Origin: Bradyrhizobium prioriisuperbiae
Lineage (GTDB): Bacteria > Pseudomonadota > Alphaproteobacteria > Rhizobiales > Xanthobacteraceae
Assembly (NCBI RefSeq): GCF_032397745.1
Contig: NZ_CP135921.1
Coordinates: forward strand, 5,692,501-5,756,500
Direction of reading: 5' to 3'
Length of the DNA: 64,000 nt
The notes below the pieces were generated by a model. It searched no databases, was not told the origin of the DNA, and worked only from the letters and a program-made list of their open reading frames with translations. The first letter of the stretch is position 1; every line of letters begins with the position of its first letter. Shown piece after piece: positions 17,931 through 28,345 of the stretch. The position numbers and the translations under genes were made by a program.

Positions 17931-17944
17931 CAAGCCCATGATTG

Positions 17945-18021
17945 TCGTGTCGTTTATGGTTCAGAAATTCGCTCGACGGACTCGCGGCGATGATGGAGCG
18001 AATTTCTGAACCACGACACGA
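17945..18021. repeat. palindromic repeat, family B copy 1
   Basis: A 77-bp element with outer arms TCGTGTCGT / ACGACACGA and inner arms GGTTCAGAAATTCGCTC / GAGCGAATTTCTGAACC around a 21-base loop. It lies 14 bases after A1. The rest of the 17858-18187 stretch holds no gene; TATAAG-like AT-rich DNA at 18080-18105 may be the promoter of the next gene. Confidence 0.88.
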
Positions 18022-18187
18022 GTATTTGAGACCGCTCAACCTCGCGGTGTTTTCGCCAATGATTTTCTAACCATTGGCTGTCTTATAAGTATCATAATCA
18101 GCATTAAGCCGGCGCTATTTACCACTCATCAATACGGCAAGGTTGAATTAACCCCGAAATTCGCTGCGTGCTGAGTTGGGGGCTGTC

Positions 18188-20665
18188 GTGGGTGCTGTCA
18201 GGAAGACGATCGAGGAAGAAGTCCTCACCGATACGTTGAACGACGTTTCGACCCTGCGACGAAAATGGTTTGCCGCGCTGCGCCCGGGACAACAACTGCC
18301 GGCCTACGAGGAAGTCGTGCTCGGCAGCATGGGCCGGCTCGCCGATCACATGGCGCTGCTGCAGGGAAGCGGCGAGACGCTGACCATCATGCGGACCGGA
18401 CGCGCGTTGCGGCATTGGCTCGGACAGGATGCCTGGGACACCCGCGTCAGCGATCTCGCGCCGCAGTACGAGGGCGTGCTATCGGAAGCGGCCGTCAATG
18501 CGCTGGCGAGCGGCCGCCCCTATGCGACCTCGGCCTACAATGTCACCAATGGCATCGTCCGGTCCTTCGACATCTACGCCATGCCGATGGCCTGTCGGTG
18601 GGGACCGCTGCTGATTTCGGTCTACGTTCAGGAGCGCGGCAGCGGTTATAGCCTGGTCGACACCATCTTCAGCGCTACCGACGGCGGATTCCTGGCGCTC
18701 GCCGCCTGCCGCAATGCCAGCCACACCACGGTCGACTTCCAGATCGTGGATCTCAATCAGGGCGCCTCCCAGTTGCTGCAGCAGCCGGTGGAGACACTGC
18801 GCTGGCACCGCCTCAGCGAAGGGCAGCACGATCTGGCGACGGCGGATGTTCTGCGACGCCTGAGTGCCGTGATCGACAGCGGTGTAACGGATCAGTTCGA
18901 GATCGCGTCGTCACGCGGCACCCATATCAAGGTCAGCGTTGCCGCGATCGGCGATCTGTTGTCGGCGACATTGACCGACGTTACTGACCTGAAACGGCGC
19001 GAACAATCGTTTCGGTTGCTGTTCGACAACAATCCGATGCCGATGTGGGTGTTCGACGACACGAGTTTCGAGTTTCTCAACGTCAACGACGCCGCGGTGG
19101 CGCACTATGGCTACAGCCGCGAGCAGTTCCTGCGGATGAAGATCGGGGATATCTGGCCGCACGACGAACGCGACGTTCACTTCAAGTCGTTGCAAGTGTT
19201 GCAGGACAGCTATCAATCGCGGCGCAGCTGGCGGCATATCCGGGCCGACAGCAGCGAGATCGAGGTCCTGACTTATGGTCGCCGGGTCGGCTTTGGCGAG
19301 CGCAGCGCCTTCCTGGTGTCGATCATCGACGTCACCGAACGGCGCAAGGCTGAGGCGAAAATTTCCTACATGGCGCATCACGATGCGCTGACCGATCTGC
19401 CGAACCGCGTGACGTTCCAGCAACGGCTGCAACAGACGGTGGAGCAGTGCGGCCGCACCGAGCGCCGGGCAGCGGTGTTGTGCATTGACCTCGACATGTT
19501 CAAGGCGATCAACGATTCGTTCGGCCATCCGGTCGGCGACCGGTTGCTGCAGCAGGTCGCGCAGCGCCTCGGTGCCGATCTCGGCCCGAGCGATCTCGCC
19601 GCCCGCCTGGGCGGCGACGAATTCGCGGTGATCCTGGATCCGATTTCCGGGCCGACCGAGGTCGGCGATCGGGCCGCCCGGCTGATCGCGTCACTCAGCG
19701 CGCCCTATGACGTCGACGGTCGCGAACTGACCATCGGCGCCAGCGTCGGGATCGCTATCGCGCCGCTCGACGGCGACACCTCGGAGGTGCTGCTGCGCAA
19801 TGCCGACATGGCGTTGTACCGGGCTAAAGCCGGCGGTGGCGGTGCTCACCACTTCTTCGAGATGGAGATGGATCGGCAGGCACAACTGCGCCGCGCGCTG
19901 GAGGCCGATCTGCGGCAGGCGCTGAACAATGGCGAGCTCGAACTGCACTACCAGCCGCTGGTCAATCTCGCCGCCGACCGCATCACCTCGTTCGAAGCGC
20001 TGTTGCGCTGGCACCATCCGGTGCGCGGCATGGTGTCGCCGGCCGAGTTCATTCCGGTGGCGGAAGACATCGGCCTGATCGTGCCGATCGGCGAATGGGT
20101 GCTGCGTACCGCCTGCGTGGATGCCGCGACATGGCCGTCCGACATCAAGGTTGCGGTCAATCTGTCGCCGGTGCAGTTCAAGAGCCGCAATCTCGTGCCG
20201 GCGGTGATGGCGGCGCTGGCGCATTCGCAACTGTCCGCGGAACGACTCGAACTCGAGATCACCGAATCCGTGCTGCTGGCGGAGACTGACGCCAATCTGC
20301 AGACACTGCATCAAATGCGCGGACTGGGCGTGCGGATCTCGATGGACGATTTCGGCACCGGCTATTCCAGTCTGAGTTACCTGCGCAGTTTTCCGTTCGA
20401 CAAGATCAAGATCGACCGCTCGTTCATCCGTGATCTGCCGGATCGTGCCGACTGCATTGCCATCGTGCGAGCGATTTCGGGGCTGGCGCAAAGCCTCAGC
20501 ATCGCCACCACGGCGGAGGGGGTCGAGACGCGGGAGCAACTGGAGCGGCTGCGCGCGGAAGGCTGCACCGAGGTGCAGGGCTTTCTGTTCAGTCCGGCAC
20601 GGCCGGCGGAGTCGGTGGCGGGCCTGCTGGCGCGCTTCGGCAGCAATGCGGCTCAGGCGGCGTGA
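18188..20665 (+). CDS. PAS-GGDEF-EAL c-di-GMP turnover protein
   Basis: An 825-residue soluble protein with no transmembrane helix seen. PAS-like segments cover about residues 40-270 and 275-395. The GGDEF domain has an intact GGDEF at about 475, and the EAL domain begins FEALLRWHHP at about 601 with DDFGTGYSSLSYLR further on. Both c-di-GMP synthase and phosphodiesterase activity are possible. The GTG at 18188 is preferred because GGGGG lies about 6 bases upstream; a TTG at 18176 is in frame. It lies directly after the A1/B1 repeat pair. Confidence 0.92.
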   Translation: MGAVRKTIEEEVLTDTLNDVSTLRRKWFAALRPGQQLPAYEEVVLGSMGRLADHMALLQGSGETLTIMRTGRALRHWLGQDAWDTRVSDLAPQYEGVLSEAAVNALASGRPYATSAYNVTNGIVRSFDIYAMPMACRWGPLLISVYVQERGSGYSLVDTIFSATDGGFLALAACRNASHTTVDFQIVDLNQGASQLLQQPVETLRWHRLSEGQHDLATADVLRRLSAVIDSGVTDQFEIASSRGTHIKVSVAAIGDLLSATLTDVTDLKRREQSFRLLFDNNPMPMWVFDDTSFEFLNVNDAAVAHYGYSREQFLRMKIGDIWPHDERDVHFKSLQVLQDSYQSRRSWRHIRADSSEIEVLTYGRRVGFGERSAFLVSIIDVTERRKAEAKISYMAHHDALTDLPNRVTFQQRLQQTVEQCGRTERRAAVLCIDLDMFKAINDSFGHPVGDRLLQQVAQRLGADLGPSDLAARLGGDEFAVILDPISGPTEVGDRAARLIASLSAPYDVDGRELTIGASVGIAIAPLDGDTSEVLLRNADMALYRAKAGGGGAHHFFEMEMDRQAQLRRALEADLRQALNNGELELHYQPLVNLAADRITSFEALLRWHHPVRGMVSPAEFIPVAEDIGLIVPIGEWVLRTACVDAATWPSDIKVAVNLSPVQFKSRNLVPAVMAALAHSQLSAERLELEITESVLLAETDANLQTLHQMRGLGVRISMDDFGTGYSSLSYLRSFPFDKIKIDRSFIRDLPDRADCIAIVRAISGLAQSLSIATTAEGVETREQLERLRAEGCTEVQGFLFSPARPAESVAGLLARFGSNAAQAA

Positions 20666-20701
20666 GGTTCAAATAGCCGCCAGCGGGCACGATCGGCGGC
20701 G

Positions 20702-22219
20702 TTATCCCGCGCCGTCGAGAAACAGCCGATAGGCTGGATTGTCGGTCTCATCCCAGTACGGGTAGCCCAGTTCATCGAGACGGTTGTGAAAGCGTGGCCG
20801 ATCGTCTGCCGGCACCTGAATGCCGGCGAGCACGCGCCCATGATCGTCGCCGTGATTGCGATAGTGAAACAACGAGATATTCCAGTCGGGCGTCAGGCCG
20901 TCGAGGAATTTGAGCAGGGCACCCGGGCGCTCGGGAAACGCGAAGCGCAACAGCAGTTCGTTTTCGATCCCGACCACGCGTCCGCCGACCATGTAGCGGA
21001 CATGGAGCTTGGCCATTTCGTTGTCGGTCATGTCTTCGACGCCATAGCCCTGACGGCGCAGGATATCGACGATCTCTCGTTTCTCCCGCTCGCCCTCACT
21101 GAGGCCGAGGCCGAGAAACACATGGGCCGGCCCGCTGCCCGACAAGCGGTAGTTGAACTCGGTGACGGGACGTGGCCCCAGGGCCTGAATAAATGCCCGA
21201 TAACTGCCGGGGTGTTCAGGGATGGTGACCGCGAGCAACGCCTCGCGGCGTTCGCCGATTTCGGCGCGCTCGGCAATATGGCGCAGCCGGTCGAAGTTGA
21301 GATTGGCGCCGCTGTTGATGGCGATCCGGCTGCCGCTGGTCGAGGAGGCGGGACCGAAGGCTTTCAGGCCGGCAAGCGCGAGCGCCCCCGAAGGCTCGGC
21401 GATGGCACGGGTGTCATCGAAGATGTCCTTGACCGCGGCGCAGATCGCATCGGTGTCCACCGTCACTACTTCATCGAGAAACTCACGGCACAGGCGGAAG
21501 GTCTGCTCGCCGACCTGGCGCACCGCAACGCCATCGGCAAACAGGCCAACCTGACTGAGTGTCACGCGCTCATCGGCTTGCAAGGAGGCCGCCATGCCCG
21601 CGGCGTCGTGCGGTTCGACGCCGATCACCTTGATGTCCGGCCGCAGGAATTTGATGATGGTTGCGACGCCTGCGGCAAGGCCGCCGCCACCGATCGGGAT
21701 GAACACGGCGTCGATCGGATCGGGATGCTGGCGCAGAATCTCGAGGCCGATGGTGCCCTGTCCGGCAATGACGTCGAGATCGTCGAACGGGTGGACGAAT
21801 GTCAGTCCCTGCTGCAACTCGATCTGCCGGGCCTGGGCGTAGGCTTCGTCGAATGTATCACCGGACAGGATCACTTGCCCGCCGCGACGCTTCACCGCCT
21901 CAACCTTGATCGCGGGCGTCGTGCGCGGCATCACGATCGTTGCCTCAACCTGAAGGCGTTGCGCGGCGAGGGCGAGCCCCTGGGCATGGTTGCCGGCGGA
22001 TGCGCAGATCACGCCCCGCGCCAATGCGTCTGCCGGGAGCGAGGCAAGTTTGTTGTAGGCGCCGCGCAGCTTGAAGGAGAAGACCGGCTGCAGGTCTTCG
22101 CGTTTGAGAAACACCGGCGAGCCGAGACGCCCGGTCAGTCTCGGCATCGGGTCGAGAGGACTTTCGATCGCGACATCATAGACGCGGGCGGACAATATCC
22201 TCTTGATCAAGTCCTGCAT
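20702..22219 (-). CDS. ilvA: threonine ammonia-lyase (biosynthetic)
   Basis: PLP enzyme converting L-threonine to 2-oxobutanoate and ammonia, the first step of isoleucine synthesis. The 505-residue length is that of the long biosynthetic form. The PLP Lys is in FSFKLRGAYNK, the phosphate-binding loop is PIGGGGLAAG, and two C-terminal ACT-like regulatory repeats follow (LLAVTIPEHPGSYRAF and ENELLLRFAFPERPGALLKF). The ATG at 22219 is two codons inside the open frame. Isoleucine inhibition through the ACT repeats is expected. Confidence 0.95.
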   Translation of the reverse strand: MQDLIKRILSARVYDVAIESPLDPMPRLTGRLGSPVFLKREDLQPVFSFKLRGAYNKLASLPADALARGVICASAGNHAQGLALAAQRLQVEATIVMPRTTPAIKVEAVKRRGGQVILSGDTFDEAYAQARQIELQQGLTFVHPFDDLDVIAGQGTIGLEILRQHPDPIDAVFIPIGGGGLAAGVATIIKFLRPDIKVIGVEPHDAAGMAASLQADERVTLSQVGLFADGVAVRQVGEQTFRLCREFLDEVVTVDTDAICAAVKDIFDDTRAIAEPSGALALAGLKAFGPASSTSGSRIAINSGANLNFDRLRHIAERAEIGERREALLAVTIPEHPGSYRAFIQALGPRPVTEFNYRLSGSGPAHVFLGLGLSEGEREKREIVDILRRQGYGVEDMTDNEMAKLHVRYMVGGRVVGIENELLLRFAFPERPGALLKFLDGLTPDWNISLFHYRNHGDDHGRVLAGIQVPADDRPRFHNRLDELGYPYWDETDNPAYRLFLDGAG

Positions 22220-22276
22220 GAGCAAAGCCCTGGATAAGCAACGTCCCTGCTGACCAGAACCGGATCAGCGCGTCAA

Positions 22277-22840
22277 TCAGAACCGGGTGACGAGATCGCT
22301 GAGGTTCGGCCGCGGCCGGTCCTCGACCGGCTTGTCGATGCTGCCGATATGGACGAAACCAGCCAGCTTTTCGTCGGCCTGCAATCCGAATGCACTCAGC
22401 ACCTCGCGGTCGAACGCGAACCAGCCGGTCAGCCAGTTGGCGACATAGCCGAGCGCGTTGGCGGCGGTAACGATGTTCATGGCGCTGGCACCGGCCGACA
22501 GCTCCTGCTCCCAGGGCGGCACCTTCGGATGCGGCTTGATGGAGGAAACCACCGCGATCACCAGCGGCGCTTCCGCCAGCCGGTTCTTCTCGGATTCGAT
22601 CTGCTCGATGGTGGCGCCGGGGTTTTTCGCGGCGAATACTTTTGCGATCACGTCGCCGGCCCGCCGCCTGGCGTCGCCCTCGAACACGATGAAGCGCCAG
22701 GGCGCGATCTTGCCGTGATCCGGCACCCGGGCGCCGATGGTGAGAATGGTCTCGAGTTCGGAGGGTGAGGGGCCGGGGCCGTTCATCTCGCGCGGCTTGG
22801 CGGAACGGCGGGTTTTCAGGAGCTCTAGGGCGTCGGGCAT
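22277..22840 (-). CDS. nitroreductase family protein (YdjA-like)
   Basis: A 187-residue FMN-dependent oxidoreductase of the short NfsA/NfsB superfamily. The N-terminal RRSAKPR binds FMN phosphate, the middle GARVPDHGKIAPWRFIVF is typical of the YdjA subgroup, and the C-terminal GFVHIGSIDKPVEDRPRP ends the fold. It probably works as a homodimer with NAD(P)H. The physiological substrate is unknown. It lies between thrS and ilvA on the same strand. Confidence 0.88.
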   Translation of the reverse strand: MPDALELLKTRRSAKPREMNGPGPSPSELETILTIGARVPDHGKIAPWRFIVFEGDARRRAGDVIAKVFAAKNPGATIEQIESEKNRLAEAPLVIAVVSSIKPHPKVPPWEQELSAGASAMNIVTAANALGYVANWLTGWFAFDREVLSAFGLQADEKLAGFVHIGSIDKPVEDRPRPNLSDLVTRF

Positions 22841-22910
22841 TTGGGCACCGGAGTTGTGTCGAATGCGTTCAAGCGATCATCGGATATCGGATCGCACCGG
22901 GTGCGGGGCA

Positions 22911-22947
22911 AGGGCCGCGGTTTGGTAATGCTCTAAACCGCGGCCCT
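22911..22947. terminator. 13-bp hairpin after thrS
   Basis: AGGGCCGCGGTTT and AAACCGCGGCCCT form a perfect stem with an 11-base loop, 16 bases after the thrS stop codon. There is no U-tract, so it may stabilise the 3' end or terminate weakly. Confidence 0.5.
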
Positions 22948-22962
22948 GCATCTGTCTCCGCT

Positions 22963-25008
22963 TCAGTCGTCGCCCGCCCGGGCCCGCTTGACGTCCGGCG
23001 GTGTCGCTTCCGCGACCAGTGCAGCCAGCGCTTCGTCGAGCGGCATCACGGTCTGGCCCTCGCTGCCGAGGCGGCGGATCGAAACCGAACGGGTCTCCGC
23101 TTCCTTCTTGCCGACCACGAGCAACGCGGGAACCTTCGCCAGCGAGTGTTCGCGCACCTTGTAGTTGATCTTCTCGTTGCGCAGGTCGATGTCGACGCGC
23201 AGGCCGGCACGGCGTGCGGCCGTCAGCACCTGCCTGGCATACTCGTCGCCCTCCGAGGTGATGGTGGTCACCATCGCCTGGGTCGGCGCAAGCCACAGCG
23301 GGAAGTGGCCGGCGAAGTGCTCGATCAGAATGCCGGTGAAGCGCTCCATCGAGCCGCAGATCGCGCGATGCACCATCACCGGCGTCTTCTTCGAGCCGTC
23401 GGCGTCGATGTAGAACGCGCCGAACCGTTCCGGCAGGTTGAAGTCCACTTGCGTGGTGCCGCACTGCCAGTCGCGGCCGATGGCGTCGCGCAGCACATAT
23501 TCGAACTTCGGCCCGTAGAACGCGCCTTCGCCCGGATTGATCGCGGTCTTGATCCGGTTGCCGGACCGGCTTTCGATCTCGCGCAGCACGGTCGCCATCA
23601 CGCGCTCGGCATGATCCCACGCCTCATCGGAGCCGACCCGCTTTTCGGGGCGGGTCGAGAGCTTGACGGTGAGTTCGCCCTCGAAGCCGAAATCCGAATA
23701 GGTCGACAGGATCAGGTCGTTGATCTTGAGGCACTCGTCGGCAAGCTGCTGCTCGGTGCAGAACACATGCGCGTCGTCCTGGGTGAAGCCGCGCACGCGC
23801 ATCAGCCCGTGCATGGCGCCTGACGGCTCGTAGCGATGCACCACGCCGAACTCGGCGAGGCGCAGCGGCAGGTCGCGGTAGCTCTTCAGCCCGTGCTTGA
23901 AGATCTGCACGTGTCCGGGACAGTTCATCGGCTTGATCGCGAACCAGCGCTTGTCCTCGGCCTCGTCGCCGGCGGACTGCGCCGCGAACATGTTCTCGCG
24001 GTACCAGTCCCAGTGCCCGGAAGTCTCCCACAGCGACTTGTCGAGCATCTGCGGCGCGTTGACCTCGTCATAGTCGCCGGCCAGACGGCGGCGCATATAG
24101 GCGACGATCGCCTGGAACAGCGTCCAGCCCTTGGCGTGCCAGAACACCACGCCGGGGCCTTCTTCCTGGAAATGAAACAGGTCGAGCTCGCGGCCGAGCT
24201 TGCGGTGGTCGCGCTTCTCGGCTTCCTCGATCTGCTTCAGGTAGGCGTCGAGCTGCTCCTGCTTGGCGAACGCCGTACCATAGATGCGGGTCAGCATCGG
24301 GTTCTTGGCATCGCCGCGCCAGTAGGCGCCGGCCACCTTCATCAGTTTGAAGGCCGTGCCGACCTTGCCGGTCGAGGTCATGTGCGGACCGCGGCAGAGG
24401 TCGAACCAGTCGCCCTGCTTGTAGATCTTGATCGACTGGTCTTCCGGAATGGCGTCGACCAGTTCGACCTTGAAAAGCTCGCCCTTGTCCCTGAACACCT
24501 GCTTGGTCTGGTCGCGGGTCCAGACCTCCTTGGTGAACGGAGCATCGCGCGCAATGATCTCGCGCATCTTCTTTTCGATGGCGGCGAAATCCTCCGGCGT
24601 GAACGGCTCGTTGCGGAAGAAATCGTAATAGAAGCCGTTTTCGATGATCGGGCCGATGGTCACCTGGGTGCCCGGCCACAGCGCCTGCACCGCTTCGGCG
24701 AGCACGTGCGCGGCATCGTGCCGGATCAGCTCCAGCGCGCGCGGGTCGTCGCGGTTGATGAATTCAATCTTTGCGTCATGCTCGATCGGGTCGGCCAGAT
24801 CGGCGACGACGCCATCGAGCGCCATCGCCACGGTGCGTTTGGCGAGCGAAGGCGAAATGCCCTTGGCGATGTCGAGGCCGGTGATGTTTCTGGGAAACTC
24901 GCGCTTGGCGCCGTCCGGGAAAGTCAGCGACAACGGCTGGTCGGCGGGGCGAAGGTTGGCGAGGCCGAATTTGAATTTTTGAGGATCGTTCTTGAGGTCG
25001 TCGTTCAT
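22963..25008 (-). CDS. thrS: threonine--tRNA ligase
   Basis: Class II aminoacyl-tRNA synthetase of 681 residues. In order: TGS domain ([19 protein letters not shown]), editing domain with [12 protein letters not shown], the catalytic core with the zinc Cys in [13 protein letters not shown] and motif-2 Arg in [19 protein letters not shown], and the anticodon-binding domain ending with [23 protein letters not shown] precedes the ATG at 25008, so the longer open frame upstream is not used. The thrS leader of about 195 bases is G/C-rich without an obvious riboswitch. Confidence 0.97.
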   Translation of the reverse strand: MNDDLKNDPQKFKFGLANLRPADQPLSLTFPDGAKREFPRNITGLDIAKGISPSLAKRTVAMALDGVVADLADPIEHDAKIEFINRDDPRALELIRHDAAHVLAEAVQALWPGTQVTIGPIIENGFYYDFFRNEPFTPEDFAAIEKKMREIIARDAPFTKEVWTRDQTKQVFRDKGELFKVELVDAIPEDQSIKIYKQGDWFDLCRGPHMTSTGKVGTAFKLMKVAGAYWRGDAKNPMLTRIYGTAFAKQEQLDAYLKQIEEAEKRDHRKLGRELDLFHFQEEGPGVVFWHAKGWTLFQAIVAYMRRRLAGDYDEVNAPQMLDKSLWETSGHWDWYRENMFAAQSAGDEAEDKRWFAIKPMNCPGHVQIFKHGLKSYRDLPLRLAEFGVVHRYEPSGAMHGLMRVRGFTQDDAHVFCTEQQLADECLKINDLILSTYSDFGFEGELTVKLSTRPEKRVGSDEAWDHAERVMATVLREIESRSGNRIKTAINPGEGAFYGPKFEYVLRDAIGRDWQCGTTQVDFNLPERFGAFYIDADGSKKTPVMVHRAICGSMERFTGILIEHFAGHFPLWLAPTQAMVTTITSEGDEYARQVLTAARRAGLRVDIDLRNEKINYKVREHSLAKVPALLVVGKKEAETRSVSIRRLGSEGQTVMPLDEALAALVAEATPPDVKRARAGDD

Positions 25009-25206
25009 TGTTTTCTCCTGTAGCTCACTCCTGCGAACGAACGCAGGTAAGCGGGCCCGGAAATAACCCAGGGCGGGGGCGGGGGCAATCGCCACGGGCG
25101 GTTTCCCAGGCCGTTTGGCGAAATTTTGATTGCAAGATGGACTTGATGCAACCCGCTTGGTAGCCTTCGGCCGTTGCCGGTTTCCAGTTTGGCCTTTGTT
25201 GGCTCC

Positions 25207-26560
25207 ATGACATTGCACCGTTTTGTCCTGGCCGCGCGCGGTCTGGGTCTTGGCTTGGTTGTTGGACTGCTTTTTGGCTTGGTCCCGAATCCCGTGTCCG
25301 CCGCTGAGGCCGCCAAGCCTCCGGAGCCGTTTTCTCCCACTTTGATCTTTTATGTCGCCAAGGGCGGCCCCGATGCCTGCGGCCAAGGGTGCGATACCTG
25401 GATCGCTGCGGAAGGCAGGATCGACAGCGAGGCCGCCGCGCGTCTCCGGAAGTTTTTCCGGCAGCACAAGGACCAGAAGCTGCCGATCTACTTTCATTCG
25501 CCGGGTGGCAACGTGGAGCAGGCGCTGGCGATGGGCAGGATGCTCAGGAACGACAAGGCGGTTGTCAGGGTGGGGCGCACGCTGGTCAAGGGCTGTGTTT
25601 CCGGCCTTCAGATCGATGATGCCTGCCTCAAGCTCAAGCAAGCCGGTGGCCAGATCGATGCGGAGATCGCCACGCGCGGTGCGATGTGCAATTCGGCATG
25701 TCCGTTCGTGCTTTTTGGCGCGATCACGCGGGGAGATCGCGCCCGACGCGTTGCTTGCCATTCACTCTCCACGCCTGACATTGACGTTTCTGCACGGCCG
25801 ACCGTCTGAAGCACTGCGCGCCGAGGCGATGCGACGGGCGCTGGAGCGCGCCGACCGCAACACGTCGAAATATGTTGCCGAGATGGGGATCGATCGCGGC
25901 CTGCTCGACCTTCAGAGGACGATCAAGTTCGAGGACCGGCATGTCCTGACCCGCGATGAGATCTTCCGGTTCGGGATCGACCGGCGCGAGTTCGTCGAGA
26001 CGCCCTGGCTGCTGGAGACCGGCACTCGTGCATTCCTGAGAAAGCTGGCGGTCGAAAAGCTGGAGGGGAAGACGTCATATCGTCTGTTGCAATGGCAGCT
26101 GTCCTGCTTGGCCGCCGACGATTTCCGCTTGAACTATCAGCGACAGCTCGAAGGGCCGGGGACGTATGGAATGGTCTCCATTGCCGGTGTCGCGCCCAAA
26201 CCACTTCAATTCCGGTTTCCGCCGTTCAAGTCGCCGGGTTATGAAAACTGGCAACTTCGAATGACCAAGGCTTCGGTGGAGTCGCTGGCCGGACTACCGC
26301 AACTGGAGATCACCGAGACGTCGATCGCTCCCGACGGCCAGCGCCTGGTGCACGTCGCGAAATTGTCGACCGACGGACTGTCCACATCGATGAAGACACT
26401 GTTTGGCGGCTGTACGGTACCGACTATCGGCAACGATTGGTGGCGCGCTGCGGTCGAACTCAAAAAACAGAATGTTGCTCCCAAACAAGACATAACTCCG
26501 AAACAAGATCTGGCTCCCAAACAAGAGGCGGCGCCCAAAGAGTCTCCTTCCGACAAATAG
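25207..26560 (+). pseudogene. ClpP-like periplasmic protein, frameshifted
   Basis: A secreted protein (signal peptide ending near NPVSAA) with a ClpP-like fold (COG3904-type): [19 protein letters not shown] followed by a Cys-rich [10 protein letters not shown] segment. One frame runs from 25207 to a stop at 25807; the homologous continuation (SEALRAEAMRRALERADRN onward to 26560) is in the next frame. Removing one G from the GGGG run at 25730-25733 restores [17 protein letters not shown], as expected for the family, so the gene has a one-base insertion or a sequencing error. The C-terminus carries Pro-Lys-Gln repeats. The function is unknown. Confidence 0.75.
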
Positions 26561-26625
26561 TCGCGCATGTGTCCGTTGCCGACAAAGTAGATGCATTTGC
26601 ATTCAACATGAATTAGTCTGCGCGA

Positions 26626-27795
26626 ATGGGACTTAAAAAGTTTGCGGCGCCGACAGCGCTGATGTTCGGGAATTTCGTCACCGGTCTTGCGGTGATGTCG
26701 CCGGCGGGAATGCTGGCCGATCTTGCAAAAAGCCTCGGCGTGTCTGTCTACCAGGCCGGGCTGCTCATCACCTTCGGCGCGATCGTGCTGTGCATCGGCT
26801 CGCCGCTGATGACCTGGTTGACCAGCACCATCGATCGTCGCCGGCTGCTGGCCGGCAGCATGCTCGGGGTCGCCATCAGCCACGCTGCGGCGTTCGTCGC
26901 GCCGGATTACACCAGCCTGATGGTTCTGCGCCTGGTGATGCTCGCCATCATCGTGGTGTTCACGCCGGTCGCGGCGGGGACCGCCGCCATGATCGTTCCC
27001 GAGGACCAGCGGCCCAGCACCATCGTCTATGTCTTTCTCGGCTGGTCGCTCGCACTTGCGCTCGGCATGCCGTTGGTGACCTACGTGGCCGCGCATGTCG
27101 GCTGGCGCGAAATGCTCGGCGGCATCGGTGCACTGGCGCTGCTGGCGTCGGTGCTGGTCGCCGTTGTCCTGCCGAAGGGGCTGGTCGGCGCGCCGGTCGA
27201 ATTGCGCACCTGGATCGTGCTCGGCCGCAATCGTCTGGTGCTGTTGCTGCTGCTGATCACGACTCTGCAGGTCGCGGGGCAGTTCTGCACGTTTCCTTAT
27301 CTTGGGCCGCTGCTGTTGCAGATGACGCGGGCCACGCCGGAAACGATCGCGCTCGCGTTCGGCATCTTCGGAGTGTTCGGGTTTTTCGGCAATATTTTCG
27401 CCATGCGTGCCGTCGGCTGGATCGGGCCGTTCTGGACGTCGGTGATCTTTCTGTCGCTGTTGCTGCTGGGAAGTGTGGTGTGGGTGATCGGTGCCGGCAT
27501 CACCGCGCTGCCGGTGCTGCTGGCGGCAAGCGTATTGTGGGGTCTCGGCTTTGCCGCGATGAATTCGATGCAGCAGACCCGTCTTATCGGCGCCGCACCG
27601 GTGTTCGCGAGCGCAGCCGTCGCGCTGAACACGTCGATGCTGTATGTCGGGCAGGCGGTCGGCTCGGGCCTGGGCGGACAATTCTTCGCGCACGATCAAT
27701 TGCAGGCCAACGGCTATGCGGGCATTGCTTTCATCGTGCTGGCGATCGGAGTGCTGTTTCTCACGCGCCCGAGATCCTCAGTTGTCGGCGCGTGA
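26626..27795 (+). CDS. MFS transporter
   Basis: A 389-residue inner-membrane protein with about 12 transmembrane helices in the arrangement of the DHA1-type efflux carriers. After helix 2 the loop reads LTSTIDRRRLLAG. It begins with ATG 65 bases after the frameshifted gene. A sugar or drug exporter is likely from the subfamily, but the substrate is not determined. Confidence 0.85.
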   Translation: MGLKKFAAPTALMFGNFVTGLAVMSPAGMLADLAKSLGVSVYQAGLLITFGAIVLCIGSPLMTWLTSTIDRRRLLAGSMLGVAISHAAAFVAPDYTSLMVLRLVMLAIIVVFTPVAAGTAAMIVPEDQRPSTIVYVFLGWSLALALGMPLVTYVAAHVGWREMLGGIGALALLASVLVAVVLPKGLVGAPVELRTWIVLGRNRLVLLLLLITTLQVAGQFCTFPYLGPLLLQMTRATPETIALAFGIFGVFGFFGNIFAMRAVGWIGPFWTSVIFLSLLLLGSVVWVIGAGITALPVLLAASVLWGLGFAAMNSMQQTRLIGAAPVFASAAVALNTSMLYVGQAVGSGLGGQFFAHDQLQANGYAGIAFIVLAIGVLFLTRPRSSVVGA

Positions 27796-27925
27796 CGCGC
27801 CCGCAACACATCGCCTTCGATTTCGCTCGATCCGGCAGAACGCATTGCATCGACAGGCGGGGTCGGTCAAACATCCAGCCGATCTTCATTTGCCGTCCCG
27901 TCACCATCTCCCATGTGAGAGTCTC

Positions 27926-28345
27926 ATGTCCGAGGGATCCCTGAAATTCATCGTCGGAGTTGGTGCCAGCCTTTTGCTGTCGGCCTGCGCATCGATGCCC
28001 CAGCCATGCCTGCCGCCGGCGCAAACCATGGCCACGGCCGAAATGTTCTTCGGCCGCAAAATTGGTGACCGGATCGGCGTCAGCGAAGCCGCGTTTGCGC
28101 AATTCACCGCACGCGAAATCACGCCACGATTCCCCGATGGCCTCAGCGTGATCGACGCCCGCGGTCAGTGGAAGGACACGGAGCGGGGAACGGTGGTGCG
28201 TGAGCCGAGCAAGCTGGTGCTGATCACCTTCAAGGATGACGCGCAAAAACGCGCCGATCTCGGTGCCATCGCCGAGGCCTACAAGCATCAGTTCAAGCAG
28301 CAGTCGGTGATGACGTCGATCAAGACGGCATGCGTCGGGTTCTAG
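27926..28345 (+). CDS. DUF3574 lipoprotein
   Basis: A 139-residue lipoprotein. The lipobox is LLSAC (Cys at about residue 21) after a short signal. The DUF3574 core is AEMFFGRKIGDRIGVSEAAF and then RFPDGLSVIDARGQWKD. The function of the family is unknown. Its end overlaps the end of yidD by 4 bases in tail-to-tail orientation. Confidence 0.88.
   Translation: MSEGSLKFIVGVGASLLLSACASMPQPCLPPAQTMATAEMFFGRKIGDRIGVSEAAFAQFTAREITPRFPDGLSVIDARGQWKDTERGTVVREPSKLVLITFKDDAQKRADLGAIAEAYKHQFKQQSVMTSIKTACVGF

Noticed and set aside
25009..25761. Extended N-terminus of ThrS
   Set aside because: The frame is open, but AGGAGAAAACA and the usual N-terminus fix the start at 25008. The extension lies opposite the ClpP-like gene.
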